Below are positions 45,527 through 56,658 of a stretch of 64,000 bases of DNA, piece by piece. The notes beneath the pieces were generated by a model. That model did no database searches, had not been told where the DNA came from, and was given only the letters and a program-made list of their open reading frames with translations. The translations under genes were made by a program, and so were the position numbers. How positions within the stretch are numbered: position 1 is the stretch's first letter; each line of letters starts with the position of its first letter. Origin of the DNA: Paracoccaceae bacterium (lineage in GTDB: Bacteria; Pseudomonadota; Alphaproteobacteria; Rhodobacterales; Rhodobacteraceae); assembly GCA_024742705.1 (NCBI GenBank), contig JANSXZ010000002.1:62001-126000 (forward strand). The letters are read 5' to 3'.

Positions 45527-48322
45527 ATGGCATTCGGCAAGGGGCACCACCTGCATCTGATCGACGGATCGGCGTTCATCTTCCGCGCCTACCACGCGCT
45601 GCCGCCGCTGACGCGCAAATCCGACGGCCTGCCGATCGGCGCGGTCTCGGGCTTCTGCAACATGCTGCACCGCTATGTCGAAGGCAACCACGGCCCCGAT
45701 GCGCCCACCCATGTGGCCGTCGTGTTCGACAAGGGCAGCCACACGTTCCGCAACGATCTTTATGACCAGTACAAGGCCAACCGCGAAGCGATGCCCGAGG
45801 ATCTGCGCCCGCAGATCCCGCTGACCCGGCAGGCGACCGAGGCGTTCAACATCGCCTGCAAGGAACTGGAGGGTTACGAGGCCGACGACATCATCGCCAC
45901 CCTGACATGCCGCGCCCGCGACGCCGGCGGGCGGGTCACGATCATCAGTTCGGACAAGGATCTGATGCAGCTTGTCGGCGACGGTGTGGAAATGCTGGAC
46001 GCCATGAAGAACCGCAGGATCGACCGGGACGGCGTCATCGAAAAGTTTGGCGTCGGACCCGACCGGGTTGTGGATGTGCAGGCACTGGCCGGCGATTCGG
46101 TGGACAACGTGCCCGGCGCGCCGGGGATCGGCATCAAGACCGCCGCCCTGCTGATCAACGAATTCGGCTCGCTCGAGGCGTTGCTGGAGCGCGCCGAGGA
46201 AATCCGTCAGCCCAAACGCCGCCAGACGCTGATCGAACATCGCGAGATGATCGAACTGTCCAAGCGGCTGGTGCAGCTGGATTGCGAGATGACGCTGGAT
46301 TTCACGCTGGAAGATCTCGAGGTGCGCGACCCCGACCCCGACAGGCTGATGGGTTTCCTGGCCGATATGGAGTTCCGCACCCTGACCCGGCGCATCGCGA
46401 CGCAACTGGGTGTCGATGCGCCGGCCGTGCCCGAACCCGAAGCCCCCGCGGCGCCCGACGGCCCGCAGGCCGCGCCGCTCTCGGAAAGCCGTCACGAGGC
46501 GGTGACCGACATCGAAACGCTCAAGGCATGGATCGCCCGGATCCACGAAACCGGCCACGTCGCGGTGGATACCGAAACCACGGCCCTGAACGAAATGACC
46601 GCCGAACTGGTGGGCATATCGTTGTGCGTTCAGCCCGGTCATGCCTGCTATATTCCCCTGACGCACAAGGCTGGCGCCGGTGGCGACGATCTGTTCAGCG
46701 ATGCGACGCTGGCCGAGGGACAACTGGACCTGACCGAGGTGCTGGACCTTCTGCGCCCGATGCTGGAAGATCCGGCGGTTCTGAAAATCGGCCAGAACAT
46801 GAAGTACGACGCCAAGATCCTGGCCCGCCATGGCATCCGCGTAGCACCTGTCGACGACACGATGCTGATGTCCTACGCGATGCATGGCGGTCTGCACGGC
46901 CATGGCATGGACACCCTGTCGGAGCGCTATCTGGGGCATACGCCGATTCCCATCAAACCCCTTCTGGGCGGCGGGAAATCCGCGATCACCTTCGATCGTG
47001 TGCCGCTGGACAAGGCGGTGCCCTATGCCGCCGAAGATGCCGAGATCACATTGCGGTTGTGGCAACAGTTCAAACCGGCGCTGCATGGCGCGCGGGTGAC
47101 CACGGTCTATGAAACGCTGGAACGGCCGATGGTCGCGGTTCTGGCGGATATGGAAATGACCGGCATCAAGGTGGATCGTGACACGCTCAGCCGGATGTCG
47201 AACGCCTTTGCCCAGAAGATGGCCGGTCTCGAACACGAGATCCACGAACTGGCCGGGCGCGCCTTCAACGTCGGATCGCCCAAGCAACTGGGCGAGATCC
47301 TGTTCGACGAAATGGGGCTCGAGGGTGGCAAGCGCGGCAAGACCGGGGCCTATGCCACCGGCGCCGACGTGCTTGAAGATCTGGCGACGGAACATGAACT
47401 GCCGGCGCGGGTTCTCGACTGGCGGCAGATTTCGAAATTGAAGTCGACGTATACCGATGCGCTTCAGGACCATATCAACCCGGAAACCGGGCGGGTGCAC
47501 ACGTCGTATTCCATTGCCGGCGCATCGACCGGGCGGCTTGCCTCGACCGATCCGAACCTGCAAAACATCCCGATCCGGACCGAGGAAGGCCGCCGCATCC
47601 GCGAAGCCTTTGTCGCCGAACCCGGCAAGACGCTGATCGCGCTGGACTATAGCCAGATCGAATTGCGCATCCTGGCGCATATCGCCAGGATCCCGCAATT
47701 GCAGCAAGCCTTTGCCGACGGGCTGGACATCCACGCGCTGACCGCGTCCGAGATGTTCGATGTTCCCCTCGACCAGATGACACCGGAAATCCGCCGCCGG
47801 GCCAAGGCGATCAATTTCGGTGTGATCTACGGCATTTCGGGTTTCGGGCTGGCGCGCAACCTGCGGATTCCGCGCGCCGAGGCGCAGGGCTTCATCGACC
47901 GCTATTTCGAACGGTTTCCCGGCATCCGCACCTACATGGACGACACCAAGGCCTTCGCGAAGGAACACGGCTATGTCCAGACGCTGTTCGGGCGCAAGAT
48001 CCACACGCCCGAAATCAACGCCCGCGGCCCGCGCGCGGGCTTTGCCCAGCGCGCGGCGATCAACGCGCCCATTCAGGGCACCGCCGCCGATGTGATCCGC
48101 CGCGCGATGGTGCGGATGCCGGATGCCATCGCCGGCCTGCCCGCCCGGATGCTGTTGCAGGTCCACGACGAACTGCTGTTCGAAGTCGACGAAGCGGCGG
48201 CCGACCAGGTGATCGACGTGGCCCGCGACGTGATGCAAAGGGCGTCGGATCCGGTGGTACGGCTGGATGTGCCGTTGATCGTGGATGCCGGTCGCGGCGC
48301 GAACTGGGCCGAAGCGCACTGA
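45527..48322 (+). CDS. polA: DNA polymerase I
   Basis: 931 aa, all three activities apparently intact. N-terminal 5'-3' exonuclease (LIDGSAFIFRAYHALPPLTR; about 1-290). Proofreading domain with exo I VDTETTAL (about residue 346), exo II NMKYDAKIL and exo III YAAEDAEIT. Polymerase domain with motif A DYSQIELRILAH (about 707), motif B RRAKAINFGVIYG and motif C VHDELLFE (about 879). AAGGAGA precedes the ATG. A small palindrome (ATGGCGC/GCGCCAT, 45474-45494) lies in the leader. Functions in Okazaki-fragment processing and repair. Confidence 0.97.
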   Translation: MAFGKGHHLHLIDGSAFIFRAYHALPPLTRKSDGLPIGAVSGFCNMLHRYVEGNHGPDAPTHVAVVFDKGSHTFRNDLYDQYKANREAMPEDLRPQIPLTRQATEAFNIACKELEGYEADDIIATLTCRARDAGGRVTIISSDKDLMQLVGDGVEMLDAMKNRRIDRDGVIEKFGVGPDRVVDVQALAGDSVDNVPGAPGIGIKTAALLINEFGSLEALLERAEEIRQPKRRQTLIEHREMIELSKRLVQLDCEMTLDFTLEDLEVRDPDPDRLMGFLADMEFRTLTRRIATQLGVDAPAVPEPEAPAAPDGPQAAPLSESRHEAVTDIETLKAWIARIHETGHVAVDTETTALNEMTAELVGISLCVQPGHACYIPLTHKAGAGGDDLFSDATLAEGQLDLTEVLDLLRPMLEDPAVLKIGQNMKYDAKILARHGIRVAPVDDTMLMSYAMHGGLHGHGMDTLSERYLGHTPIPIKPLLGGGKSAITFDRVPLDKAVPYAAEDAEITLRLWQQFKPALHGARVTTVYETLERPMVAVLADMEMTGIKVDRDTLSRMSNAFAQKMAGLEHEIHELAGRAFNVGSPKQLGEILFDEMGLEGGKRGKTGAYATGADVLEDLATEHELPARVLDWRQISKLKSTYTDALQDHINPETGRVHTSYSIAGASTGRLASTDPNLQNIPIRTEEGRRIREAFVAEPGKTLIALDYSQIELRILAHIARIPQLQQAFADGLDIHALTASEMFDVPLDQMTPEIRRRAKAINFGVIYGISGFGLARNLRIPRAEAQGFIDRYFERFPGIRTYMDDTKAFAKEHGYVQTLFGRKIHTPEINARGPRAGFAQRAAINAPIQGTAADVIRRAMVRMPDAIAGLPARMLLQVHDELLFEVDEAAADQVIDVARDVMQRASDPVVRLDVPLIVDAGRGANWAEAH

Positions 48323-48351
48323 CCGCGGTTGCCGTTTGAAGGGGCGCGGTT

Positions 48352-49119
48352 TCAGCCCGCTGCCGCCCACCGCGACAACCATTCCAGCCCCGCCTTCGTG
48401 GTCGTGCGGGGCACATAGGCCGCCGCGATCCAGCCGTCATAGCCGCTGTCGTGAAACGCCGTCCTGAGCGCGGCGAAATCGATATCGCCGCCATCTGCCG
48501 GTTCGCTTCGGTCAGGCGACTGGGCCACGCGCACATGTGCCACCCGCGACGCGTGTTCGGCCCAGACGGCAACCGCGTCGCCCCCGGTCTGCCGGGCATG
48601 GGCACTGTCGTATTGCAGCCCGACATTGGCCCTGTCGACCGCCGCGAGCACGCGATCGGCCAGGGGAAAATCCGTCAGGAAGTATCCCGGCACCTCTGCC
48701 GGGGCCTTTGGGGCGATGACAAAGCTCTGGTTCGGGGCGAAATCGGCGGCCCACTTCAGGTTGTCGACAAGCGCGTCATGGGCGGCGTCGCCCGATGCGG
48801 CCCCGCAGGTCAGATGAATATGGGCGGGCTTCAGAATGGACGCATAGCGCAGCACCCGCCGCACATCCGATTGAAAACGGGCTCGGCCTTCGGGCAAGGC
48901 CGCAAACCCCGGCATGCCGCCAGTGTAATTCGGCGGCGGTGCGTCCATCACCACCATCTTGTGACCCGTCCGAACCAGATGGTGGCGCAGATCCTGCGCG
49001 GAAAGATGATAGGGGTCGTTCACCTCGACACCGGCGAACCCCGCCTCGGCGGCCGCGGCGAACCGTTCGGCAAAAGGCAGCTCGGCGAAAAGAAAATCCA
49101 GATTTGCCGCAAATTTCAT
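48352..49119 (-). CDS. Hydroxypyruvate isomerase-like TIM-barrel protein lacking both catalytic glutamates
   Basis: 255 aa, clearly the Hyi/OtnI fold: MKFAANLDFLFAELPF, PRTTTKAGLEW, SPDRSEP and LTDF match the E. coli Hyi layout. The two glutamates of the known mechanism are replaced: IEPIN is here V-I-A136-P-K, and the C-terminal (C/A)EY is A-A-A234-Y. D171 and H174 (DSAHAR) remain. The codons GCC and GCC read plainly as alanine. So either catalysis is lost or uses another chemistry. ATG 49119 or 49122 is the start. Convergent with polA. Confidence 0.8.
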   Translation of the reverse strand: MKFAANLDFLFAELPFAERFAAAAEAGFAGVEVNDPYHLSAQDLRHHLVRTGHKMVVMDAPPPNYTGGMPGFAALPEGRARFQSDVRRVLRYASILKPAHIHLTCGAASGDAAHDALVDNLKWAADFAPNQSFVIAPKAPAEVPGYFLTDFPLADRVLAAVDRANVGLQYDSAHARQTGGDAVAVWAEHASRVAHVRVAQSPDRSEPADGGDIDFAALRTAFHDSGYDGWIAAAYVPRTTTKAGLEWLSRWAAAG

Positions 49120-49282
49120 CATATTTGGGCCTTTGAATGTTGAGAGCCAGAAAGCCCCCGCTTTCACCGCAGGCGTTCTGGCCACGGAACCGGCCAGGAC
49201 GTGTTTTCGCCACGGCATCCACAGGCGAAATCTTACACAAGATGCGCCGAATCGCCAAATCCGCAGCCGCGGGCGGCGGCGA

Positions 49283-49900
49283 TCAAGCCGGATCGAGATC
49301 CTCCGAGGGGATCACGGGAAAGAAGACCCCGCGCGACCAGACGCCAAACCACCCGTCGTGGTGGCTGCACAGTTCGACCATGCGGTAAAAGCTTTTGCGG
49401 TCGATCCGCGCCTCAAGGTTCCGGCGCACGCGGACATAGGGCGCCGGCTCGCCGGTTTCGGCGTCACGTTCAACCCGGATCGGCAGGTCGGCGCCGGCGG
49501 GCACCGCATCGCCCACATTGGTCATGAAGGTCAGCGCCTGGGTTTCCGCCGCGCCCTCGGCATCGAAATCCACGGCGATGAACGGCACGTCCTCGACCGT
49601 GATCCCCACCTTCTCGACGGGCGTGACCAGGTAATACCTGTCGCCCTCGCGTTTCAGAATCGATGCGAACATACGCACCAGTTCCGGCCGCCCGAAAGCC
49701 GACCCAAGGTAGGTCCAGCGGCCATCGCGATCGATGCGGATGTCCAGATCGCCACAGAACGGCGGATCCCATTTTTCGACCGGCGGCAATCCGCGCGGTT
49801 TGGCTGCCCTGACGGATGCAGCCAGCCCCTCGGCAGATGGAGTAACAGCTTTTTGTCCGCTCATTGCTTTTGCCATTTCCGTTTCGCGAGATACACTCAT
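49283..49900 (-). CDS. DUF1285 domain protein
   Basis: 205 aa soluble protein. The opening block GLPPVEKWDPPFCGDLDIRI and later YVRVRRNLEARIDRKSFYRMVEL are typical of DUF1285, which has no established function. Start uncertain: ATG 49900 (MSVSRE), 49876 (MAKAMS) and 49864 (MSGQKA) are all possible and none has a good Shine-Dalgarno. Divergent from moxR with only about 35-70 bp between, so the two probably share a control region. Confidence 0.78.
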   Translation of the reverse strand: MSVSRETEMAKAMSGQKAVTPSAEGLAASVRAAKPRGLPPVEKWDPPFCGDLDIRIDRDGRWTYLGSAFGRPELVRMFASILKREGDRYYLVTPVEKVGITVEDVPFIAVDFDAEGAAETQALTFMTNVGDAVPAGADLPIRVERDAETGEPAPYVRVRRNLEARIDRKSFYRMVELCSHHDGWFGVWSRGVFFPVIPSEDLDPA

Positions 49901-49909
49901 CCTGACGCC

Positions 49910-49915
49910 TATATA
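49910..49915 (+). promoter_or_regulatory. Possible -10 element for moxR
   Basis: TATATA in an AT-rich island of the otherwise GC-rich moxR/DUF1285 gap, 21 bp before the moxR ATG. No clear -35 is present at the normal distance. It also reads as TATATA on the other strand, so it could serve either gene. Confidence 0.3.
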
Positions 49916-49935
49916 AAACCCCCGAAAGGAATGTC

Positions 49936-50939
<1,004 letters not shown>

Positions 50940-50943
<4 letters not shown>

Positions 50944-51815
50944 CAACACCCCAAAGCCTGCGCGCAAGATCGGAAGCCGAAGCCAGCCGCCTGCCGCCGC
51001 TTCTGGCGCGGGCCGAACATCTGGCCGGAACCGTTCTGCTGGGCGATCACGGGCGCCGCCGTGCCGGCCTGGGCGACGACTTCTGGCAGTATCGTCCGGT
51101 CCGCCAGGGCGACAGCAAGCGCATGATAGATCACCGCCGTTCCGCGCGCGGCGACCAGCAGTTCGTGCGCGAACGCGAATGGCAGATTGCCCAGTCGGTG
51201 ATGATGTGGATAGATCAGGGCGCATCGATGCGCTTTGCCTCGCGCGACGACCTGAGCACCAAGATCGACCGCGCGCGGGTTCTTGGCCTTGCCACCGCGA
51301 TCCTTCTGGTGCGCGGCGGCGAAAGGGTGGGCCTGACCGGCACCACCCTGCCCCCGCGCCGCGGCAACGCACAGATCATGCGGCTTGCCACATCGTTCTC
51401 GACCGATCAGCCCGAAGACTATTCGCCGCCCGAACACCGGGCGATGATCCCGCACGCACGCGCGGTTTTCATTTCCGATTTTCTCGGCGACATGGCGGAT
51501 GTGGAACTGGCCCTGACCAAGGCCGCCGACAGGGGCGTGCGGGGCGTGCTGTTGCAGGTTCTCGACCCGATAGAAGAGCTGTTCCCGTTTCAGGGCCGCA
51601 CGATCTTTGAAAGCGTGGGCGGCACTCTCAGCCACGAGACGCTGAAGGCCAGCGACCTGCGCGAGCGATACCTGGCCCGGCTTGAAGAACGCAAGGCACA
51701 CCTGCGGCGGCTGACCCGGGCAACCGGCTGGCACCTGGGGCTGCATCATACCGGCGACAGCGCGCAATCGGCCCTGCTGTGGCTTTACCGGGCCCTCGAC
51801 GGGAGCGCGAAATGA
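50940..51815 (+). CDS. DUF58 domain protein
   Basis: 291 aa soluble protein. The DUF58 core GDDFWQYRPVRQGDSKRMIDHRRSAR is present near residue 45, followed by a degenerate VWA-like domain. GTG 50940 overlaps the moxR stop. DUF58 proteins are the usual partner of MoxR; roles in envelope or stress physiology are inferred from association only. Confidence 0.9.
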
Positions 51816-54580
51816 CAATTCTGGGCATTGGTTTCGCCGCGCCTTGGCTTTTGGCCGCGCTGGCCGCGCTGCCGGTTCTGTGGCTGATCCTGCGCGCGGT
51901 CCCGCCAGCGCCGATACGCCGCCGTTTTCCCGGCGTGGCGCTTTTGCTGGGCCTGCGCGACGACGAAAGCGTGTCCGACCGCACGCCCTGGTGGCTGTTG
52001 CTGTTGCGGATGCTGGCGGTTGCCGCGGTGATCGTCGGGCTGGCCGGACCGGTGCTGAACCCGCAGGACGACCGGGCCGGCTCGGGCCCTCTTCTGGTTC
52101 TGATCGACGGCAGTTGGGCCGGCGCGACCCGTTGGCCGGCCAAGATGGATCTGCTGGATGCGCAGTTGGCCGACGCCGGGCGCGCCGGACGTCCGGTTGC
52201 CATCAGCATCCTGTCGCGCGGCGAACCCCCGGTGTTCCAGACCGCCGAAGCCTGGCGCAGCCGGCTGCCGGGGCTCAACCCCGCGCCCTGGCAACCCGGC
52301 CCCGATCAGATTGCCCGGATGATCGAAGCCATCGAAGGCGAACCCCGGTTCGACACACACTGGTTCAGCGATGGGCTGGACCATGACGGGCGCAACGATC
52401 TGCTGTCCGCGCTGGAGACGCGCGGCGCCGTCCGGGTGTTCCAGACCGGCGGCGCGGTACAGGGGCTGTTGCCCGCGCGCTTCGAAGACGGCGCCATCGC
52501 GCTGACGGTGCGGCGTTCGGCAGGTGGCGCGGCACGCGACGTGGCGATCGTGGCGCAGGGGCGCGACCCCGCGGGCACCGAACGCGCGCTGGCCGTGGCC
52601 ACGGCCGCCTTTGCCGCAGACAGCGACACGGCCGCCGCCGAGATGGTGCTGCCGGCCGAACTGCGCGCCCGCATCACCCGGTTCGAAATTCAGGGCGAAA
52701 GATCTGCCGGCGCAACCACGCTGACCGATGACAGCCTGCGCCGGCGCGAGGTCGCCCTGATCGCCGGCCGCGAGGATCGCGAGGGGCTGGAACTGCTGTC
52801 GCCGCTGCATTACCTGGAACAGGCGCTGGCCCCCACCGCCGATTTGCTGGACGGGGCCATTCTGGACATCTTGCCGGCAAATCCCGATGTGATGATCCTG
52901 GCGGATGTCGCCACCCTGGCGGCGGCGGAACAGGCCGCTCTGACCGAATGGATCGAAAACGGCGGCATGTTGCTGCGCTTTGCCGGCCCGCGCCTCGCGG
53001 CCAGCGATGTCAGCCGCGACGCCGAGGATCCGCTGATGCCGGTGCGCCTGCGGGCCGGTGGCCGCAGCGTCGGCGGCGCCATGAGCTGGGGCGAACCCAA
53101 GGCGCTGGCCCCTTTCGCCGACGGCACGCCTTTCTTCGGCCTGGCGGTGCCCGAGGATGTCACCGTGACCGCCCAGGTCATGGCACAGCCCGATCCGACA
53201 CTGGCAGACCGGGTGATCGCCGCGCTCAGCGACGGCACGCCTCTGGTTACGCGCAAGGCAATCGGCCAGGGCCAGGTTGTTCTGTTTCATGTGACCGCCA
53301 ATGCGGAGTGGTCCAGCCTTCCCTTGTCGGGACTGTTCGTCGAGATGCTGGAACGGCTGGCGGTGTCTTCGGCGCTGCGCGCACCCAGCGCCGGGGATCT
53401 GGCCGGCACCACATGGCGGCCAATTGCGGTTCTCGACGGGTATGGAACCGTGGTGGATGCCGCGAACCTGCCGGGCGTGGACGGCCCGCGCCTGGCCGAG
53501 GCACCTGTCGGCCCCGATCTGCTGCCCGGTGTCTACCAGTCCGACGACCGGCGGCTGGCCCGCAACGTCCTGGGCTCCGATGCCACGCTGGCGCCCGCTC
53601 TGTGGCCCGCGCGGATCCCTGTCGAGGGTCTGACGCTGCGCGCCGAAGTGCCTCTGGGCGGTCTGCTGCTCAGCCTGGCGGTGGCGCTGTTGCTGGCCGA
53701 TGTGATCGCGTCTCTGGCGCTTTCGGGACGGCTGGGCAGCGCCCGACGGATGGCCGCGGCACTGGTGGCCGTCACGCTTCTTGGGGTGGCCCACGCCCCC
53801 CCGGCAGCGGCCCAGAGCGACGATGACACACTGGCCCGCGCGGCCACGGCCGAGGTGGTTCTGGCGCATGTGCTGACCGGCGATGCCGATCTGGACGCGC
53901 TGGCCCGCGCTGGTCTGACCGGGCTTTCCGAAACGCTGTTCTTCCGCACGTCGGTCGAACCCGAAGACCCCATTGGCGTCGATCTGGAACTGGACGAACT
54001 GGCGTTCTTTCCGGTGCTCTACTGGCCGATCACACCCGAACAACCGATCCCGTCGGACATCGCCTATGGCAAGCTGAACGCCTATCTGCGCTCGGGCGGG
54101 ATGATCCTGTTCGATACCCGCGACGCCGATATCTCGGGTTTCGGCACGGCGAGCGCGAACGGACGCAAACTGCAACGGCTGGCCGCACCTCTCGATATCC
54201 CCCCGCTCGAGCCGCTGCCCGAGGATCACGTTCTGACGCGCACCTTCTATCTGCTTCAGGACTTTCCGGGCCGCCACAACAGCCGCGACATATGGGTCGA
54301 GGCCGCGCCGCCCGATGCCGAACAGATCGAAGGCATGCCATTCCGCAATCTCAACGACGGCGTAACACCGATCGTCGTCGGCGGCAACGACTGGGCCGCG
54401 GCATGGGCCGTCGATGACAACGGCCGCCCGCTGTTGCCTGTGGGCCGCGGGTTTTCCGGCGAACGCCAGCGCGAGCTGGCCTATCGTTTCGGCGTCAATC
54501 TGGTCATGCATGTGCTGACCGGCAACTACAAATCCGATCAGGTGCATGTTCCCGCCCTGCTCGACAGGTTGGGCCAATGA
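51812..54580 (+). CDS. Membrane protein with BatA N-terminal and C-terminal DUF4159 domains
   Basis: 922 aa. N-terminal BatA-like segment with two helices (about residues 5-27 and 62-84: FAAPWLLAALAALPVLWLIL and WWLLLLRMLAVAAVIVGLAG), a VWA-like region (LVLIDGSWAGATRW), further helices near 610-670, and a DUF4159 domain in the last 220 residues (PITPEQPIPSDIAYGKLNAY). ATG 51812 overlaps the DUF58 stop. This large protein anchors the MoxR system in the membrane with its domain presumably periplasmic. Confidence 0.87.
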   Translation: MTILGIGFAAPWLLAALAALPVLWLILRAVPPAPIRRRFPGVALLLGLRDDESVSDRTPWWLLLLRMLAVAAVIVGLAGPVLNPQDDRAGSGPLLVLIDGSWAGATRWPAKMDLLDAQLADAGRAGRPVAISILSRGEPPVFQTAEAWRSRLPGLNPAPWQPGPDQIARMIEAIEGEPRFDTHWFSDGLDHDGRNDLLSALETRGAVRVFQTGGAVQGLLPARFEDGAIALTVRRSAGGAARDVAIVAQGRDPAGTERALAVATAAFAADSDTAAAEMVLPAELRARITRFEIQGERSAGATTLTDDSLRRREVALIAGREDREGLELLSPLHYLEQALAPTADLLDGAILDILPANPDVMILADVATLAAAEQAALTEWIENGGMLLRFAGPRLAASDVSRDAEDPLMPVRLRAGGRSVGGAMSWGEPKALAPFADGTPFFGLAVPEDVTVTAQVMAQPDPTLADRVIAALSDGTPLVTRKAIGQGQVVLFHVTANAEWSSLPLSGLFVEMLERLAVSSALRAPSAGDLAGTTWRPIAVLDGYGTVVDAANLPGVDGPRLAEAPVGPDLLPGVYQSDDRRLARNVLGSDATLAPALWPARIPVEGLTLRAEVPLGGLLLSLAVALLLADVIASLALSGRLGSARRMAAALVAVTLLGVAHAPPAAAQSDDDTLARAATAEVVLAHVLTGDADLDALARAGLTGLSETLFFRTSVEPEDPIGVDLELDELAFFPVLYWPITPEQPIPSDIAYGKLNAYLRSGGMILFDTRDADISGFGTASANGRKLQRLAAPLDIPPLEPLPEDHVLTRTFYLLQDFPGRHNSRDIWVEAAPPDAEQIEGMPFRNLNDGVTPIVVGGNDWAAAWAVDDNGRPLLPVGRGFSGERQRELAYRFGVNLVMHVLTGNYKSDQVHVPALLDRLGQ

Positions 54581-56619
54581 ACGCAACGATCCTCTTCGAT
54601 CCCCTGATTCCCTGGCCCGCGATTGCCGCGGTGGCCATGCTGGCGTTGGCCGGTGTCGGGCTGGCGCTGTGGCGCGGCCTGTCGGGCTGGGCCCTGCGCG
54701 GGCTGGCCGCCGTGGTGCTGATCGCCGCGCTCACCGGCCCCGTCTACCAGCGCGAGGACCGCGCGCCGCTGGCGGATATCGTCGTGCTGCTGGAGGACCG
54801 CAGCGCCAGCCAGGATCTTTCCGACCGGCCGGATCAGACCGCAAGCGCCGCCGATACGCTGGAATCCCGGCTGGCCAACCGCGAGAACACCGAAGTGCGC
54901 CGGGTCGTCGTGCCCGATGGCGCCGGCGACGCGGGCACCGAACTGATGCGCGCCCTGTCGGACGTTCTGGCCGAAGAGCCACTGGCGCGGATTGCCGGGA
55001 TCGTCGCCCTCAGCGACGGGCGGTTGCACGATCTGGAAAGGGCCCCCGATCTGCCCGCGCCGCTGCATCTGCTGCTGACCGGACGGGACGACGATTGGGA
55101 CAGGCGCCTTGTGGTGCGCAACGCCCCGGCGTTCGCGATCATCGGCGAACCGGTCACGCTGACCCTGCGGATCGAGGACACCGGTGCCGCACCGGCGCCC
55201 GGCGGCCTCGCACCGCTGGAGATTTCGGTGGATGGCGCCCCGCCCGAACGGTTCCAGGTGCCGATCGGCCAGGACATTGACCTGCCGGTCACCCTGCCGC
55301 ACGGCGGGCGCAATGTGCTGCAGTTCACCGTGCCCGAAGCCGAAGGCGAGCTGACCGACCGCAACAACACGGCGCTGATCCAGATGAACGGCGTGCGCGA
55401 CCGGCTGCGTGTCCTTCTGGTATCGGGCGAACCGCATCAGGGCGGGCGGACATGGCGCAACCTTCTGAAATCCGACAGCTCGGTGGATCTGGTGCATTTC
55501 ACCATCCTGCGGCCGCCGGAAAAGCAGGATGGCGTGCCGGTCAGCGAACTGTCGCTGATCGCCTTCCCCACCCGCGAGCTGTTTCTGGAAAAGATCGACG
55601 ATTTCGATCTGATCATCTTCGACCGTTACAAGCGGCGCGGCATCCTGCCGGCGATCTACCTTGATAACGTGGCCCGTTATGTCAACGACGGTGGCGCGGT
55701 TCTGGTTGCCGCCGGTCCGGATTTCGCCGGCGCCGACAGCATCTACCGGTCGCCTCTGGCGCCGGTCCTGCCCGCCGAACCCAGCGCCCGCGTGATCGAG
55801 GAACGCTATCGCCCCCGTGTCACCGACCTGGGCCAGCGGCACCCTGTCACCGCCGACCTGACCGGCGGCGATACATGGGGCGCCTGGATGCGCCAGATCG
55901 ACGTCACGCCGCAGCGTGGCAATGTCGTCATGTCCGGCAGCGGCGACCGCCCGCTTCTGGTGCTCGATCGGGTCGGCGAAGGCCGCGTGGCCCTGCTTGC
56001 GTCAGACCACGCCTGGTTATGGAACCGCGGCTATGAAGGCGGCGGTCCGCAGATGGAGCTTTTGCGCCGCCTCGCCCACTGGATGATGAAGGAACCCGAC
56101 CTGGAGGAGGAAGCCCTCTGGGCCGAGCCCACCGGGCAGACCATGCGCATTATCCGCCGCAGCCTCGATGAAACCGTGGGCCCCGTGACCGTGACCAACC
56201 CCGACGGCACCACCGCCGAACTGACCTTGCAGGAGGTCAGCCCGGGACGTTTCGAAACGTTGTACGATGGTCCCGACATCGGGCTTTACCGGTTGTCGCA
56301 AGGCGACCGGGAGGCTGTGATCGGCCTCGGGCCGGCCGCGCCGCGCGAATTCGAACAGACCATCGCCACCGGGGATCTGCTGGCGCCGCTTATCGCGCCG
56401 CTGCGCGGAGGCATCCTGCGGCTCGAACAGGGCATCCCGACATTGCGCGATGTGCGCGAAGGCCGGCCCGCCGCGGGCCGGGGGTGGATCGGGCTGACAC
56501 CGCGCAACGCCTACGAAACCCGCGACGTGACCCAGTTGCCGTTGCTGCCGGCCTGGCTGGTGCTGCTTCTGGCCAGCGCGCTGATCGTCGGCGGCTGGCT
56601 GCGCGAAGGCCGCCGCTGA
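54577..56619 (+). CDS. Large membrane protein of the MoxR operon (VWA/glutamine-amidotransferase-like)
   Basis: 680 aa with helices at residues 10-30 and 39-57 and a final helix (LLPAWLVLLLASALIVGGWL), leaving a large soluble domain between. It contains a VWA-like strand (DIVVLLEDRSASQ) and a class-I glutamine-amidotransferase-like strand/fold region (FDLIIFDRYKRRGILP, VNDGGAVLVAAGP). ATG 54577 overlaps the previous stop. The likely last gene of the operon; function inferred only from context. Confidence 0.82.
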   Translation: MNATILFDPLIPWPAIAAVAMLALAGVGLALWRGLSGWALRGLAAVVLIAALTGPVYQREDRAPLADIVVLLEDRSASQDLSDRPDQTASAADTLESRLANRENTEVRRVVVPDGAGDAGTELMRALSDVLAEEPLARIAGIVALSDGRLHDLERAPDLPAPLHLLLTGRDDDWDRRLVVRNAPAFAIIGEPVTLTLRIEDTGAAPAPGGLAPLEISVDGAPPERFQVPIGQDIDLPVTLPHGGRNVLQFTVPEAEGELTDRNNTALIQMNGVRDRLRVLLVSGEPHQGGRTWRNLLKSDSSVDLVHFTILRPPEKQDGVPVSELSLIAFPTRELFLEKIDDFDLIIFDRYKRRGILPAIYLDNVARYVNDGGAVLVAAGPDFAGADSIYRSPLAPVLPAEPSARVIEERYRPRVTDLGQRHPVTADLTGGDTWGAWMRQIDVTPQRGNVVMSGSGDRPLLVLDRVGEGRVALLASDHAWLWNRGYEGGGPQMELLRRLAHWMMKEPDLEEEALWAEPTGQTMRIIRRSLDETVGPVTVTNPDGTTAELTLQEVSPGRFETLYDGPDIGLYRLSQGDREAVIGLGPAAPREFEQTIATGDLLAPLIAPLRGGILRLEQGIPTLRDVREGRPAAGRGWIGLTPRNAYETRDVTQLPLLPAWLVLLLASALIVGGWLREGRR

Positions 56620-56658
56620 CCGGCCCCGACCCGGCGCAACGGACCACGCCCGGCAGGC

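Noticed and set aside
45389..48382. 997-codon minus-strand open frame opposite polA
   Set aside because: All polymerase motifs lie on the plus strand; this frame is composition-driven.
51785..54586. 933-codon minus-strand open frame opposite the DUF4159 gene
   Set aside because: Antisense shadow with Gly/Gln/Arg-rich composition and no family signature.
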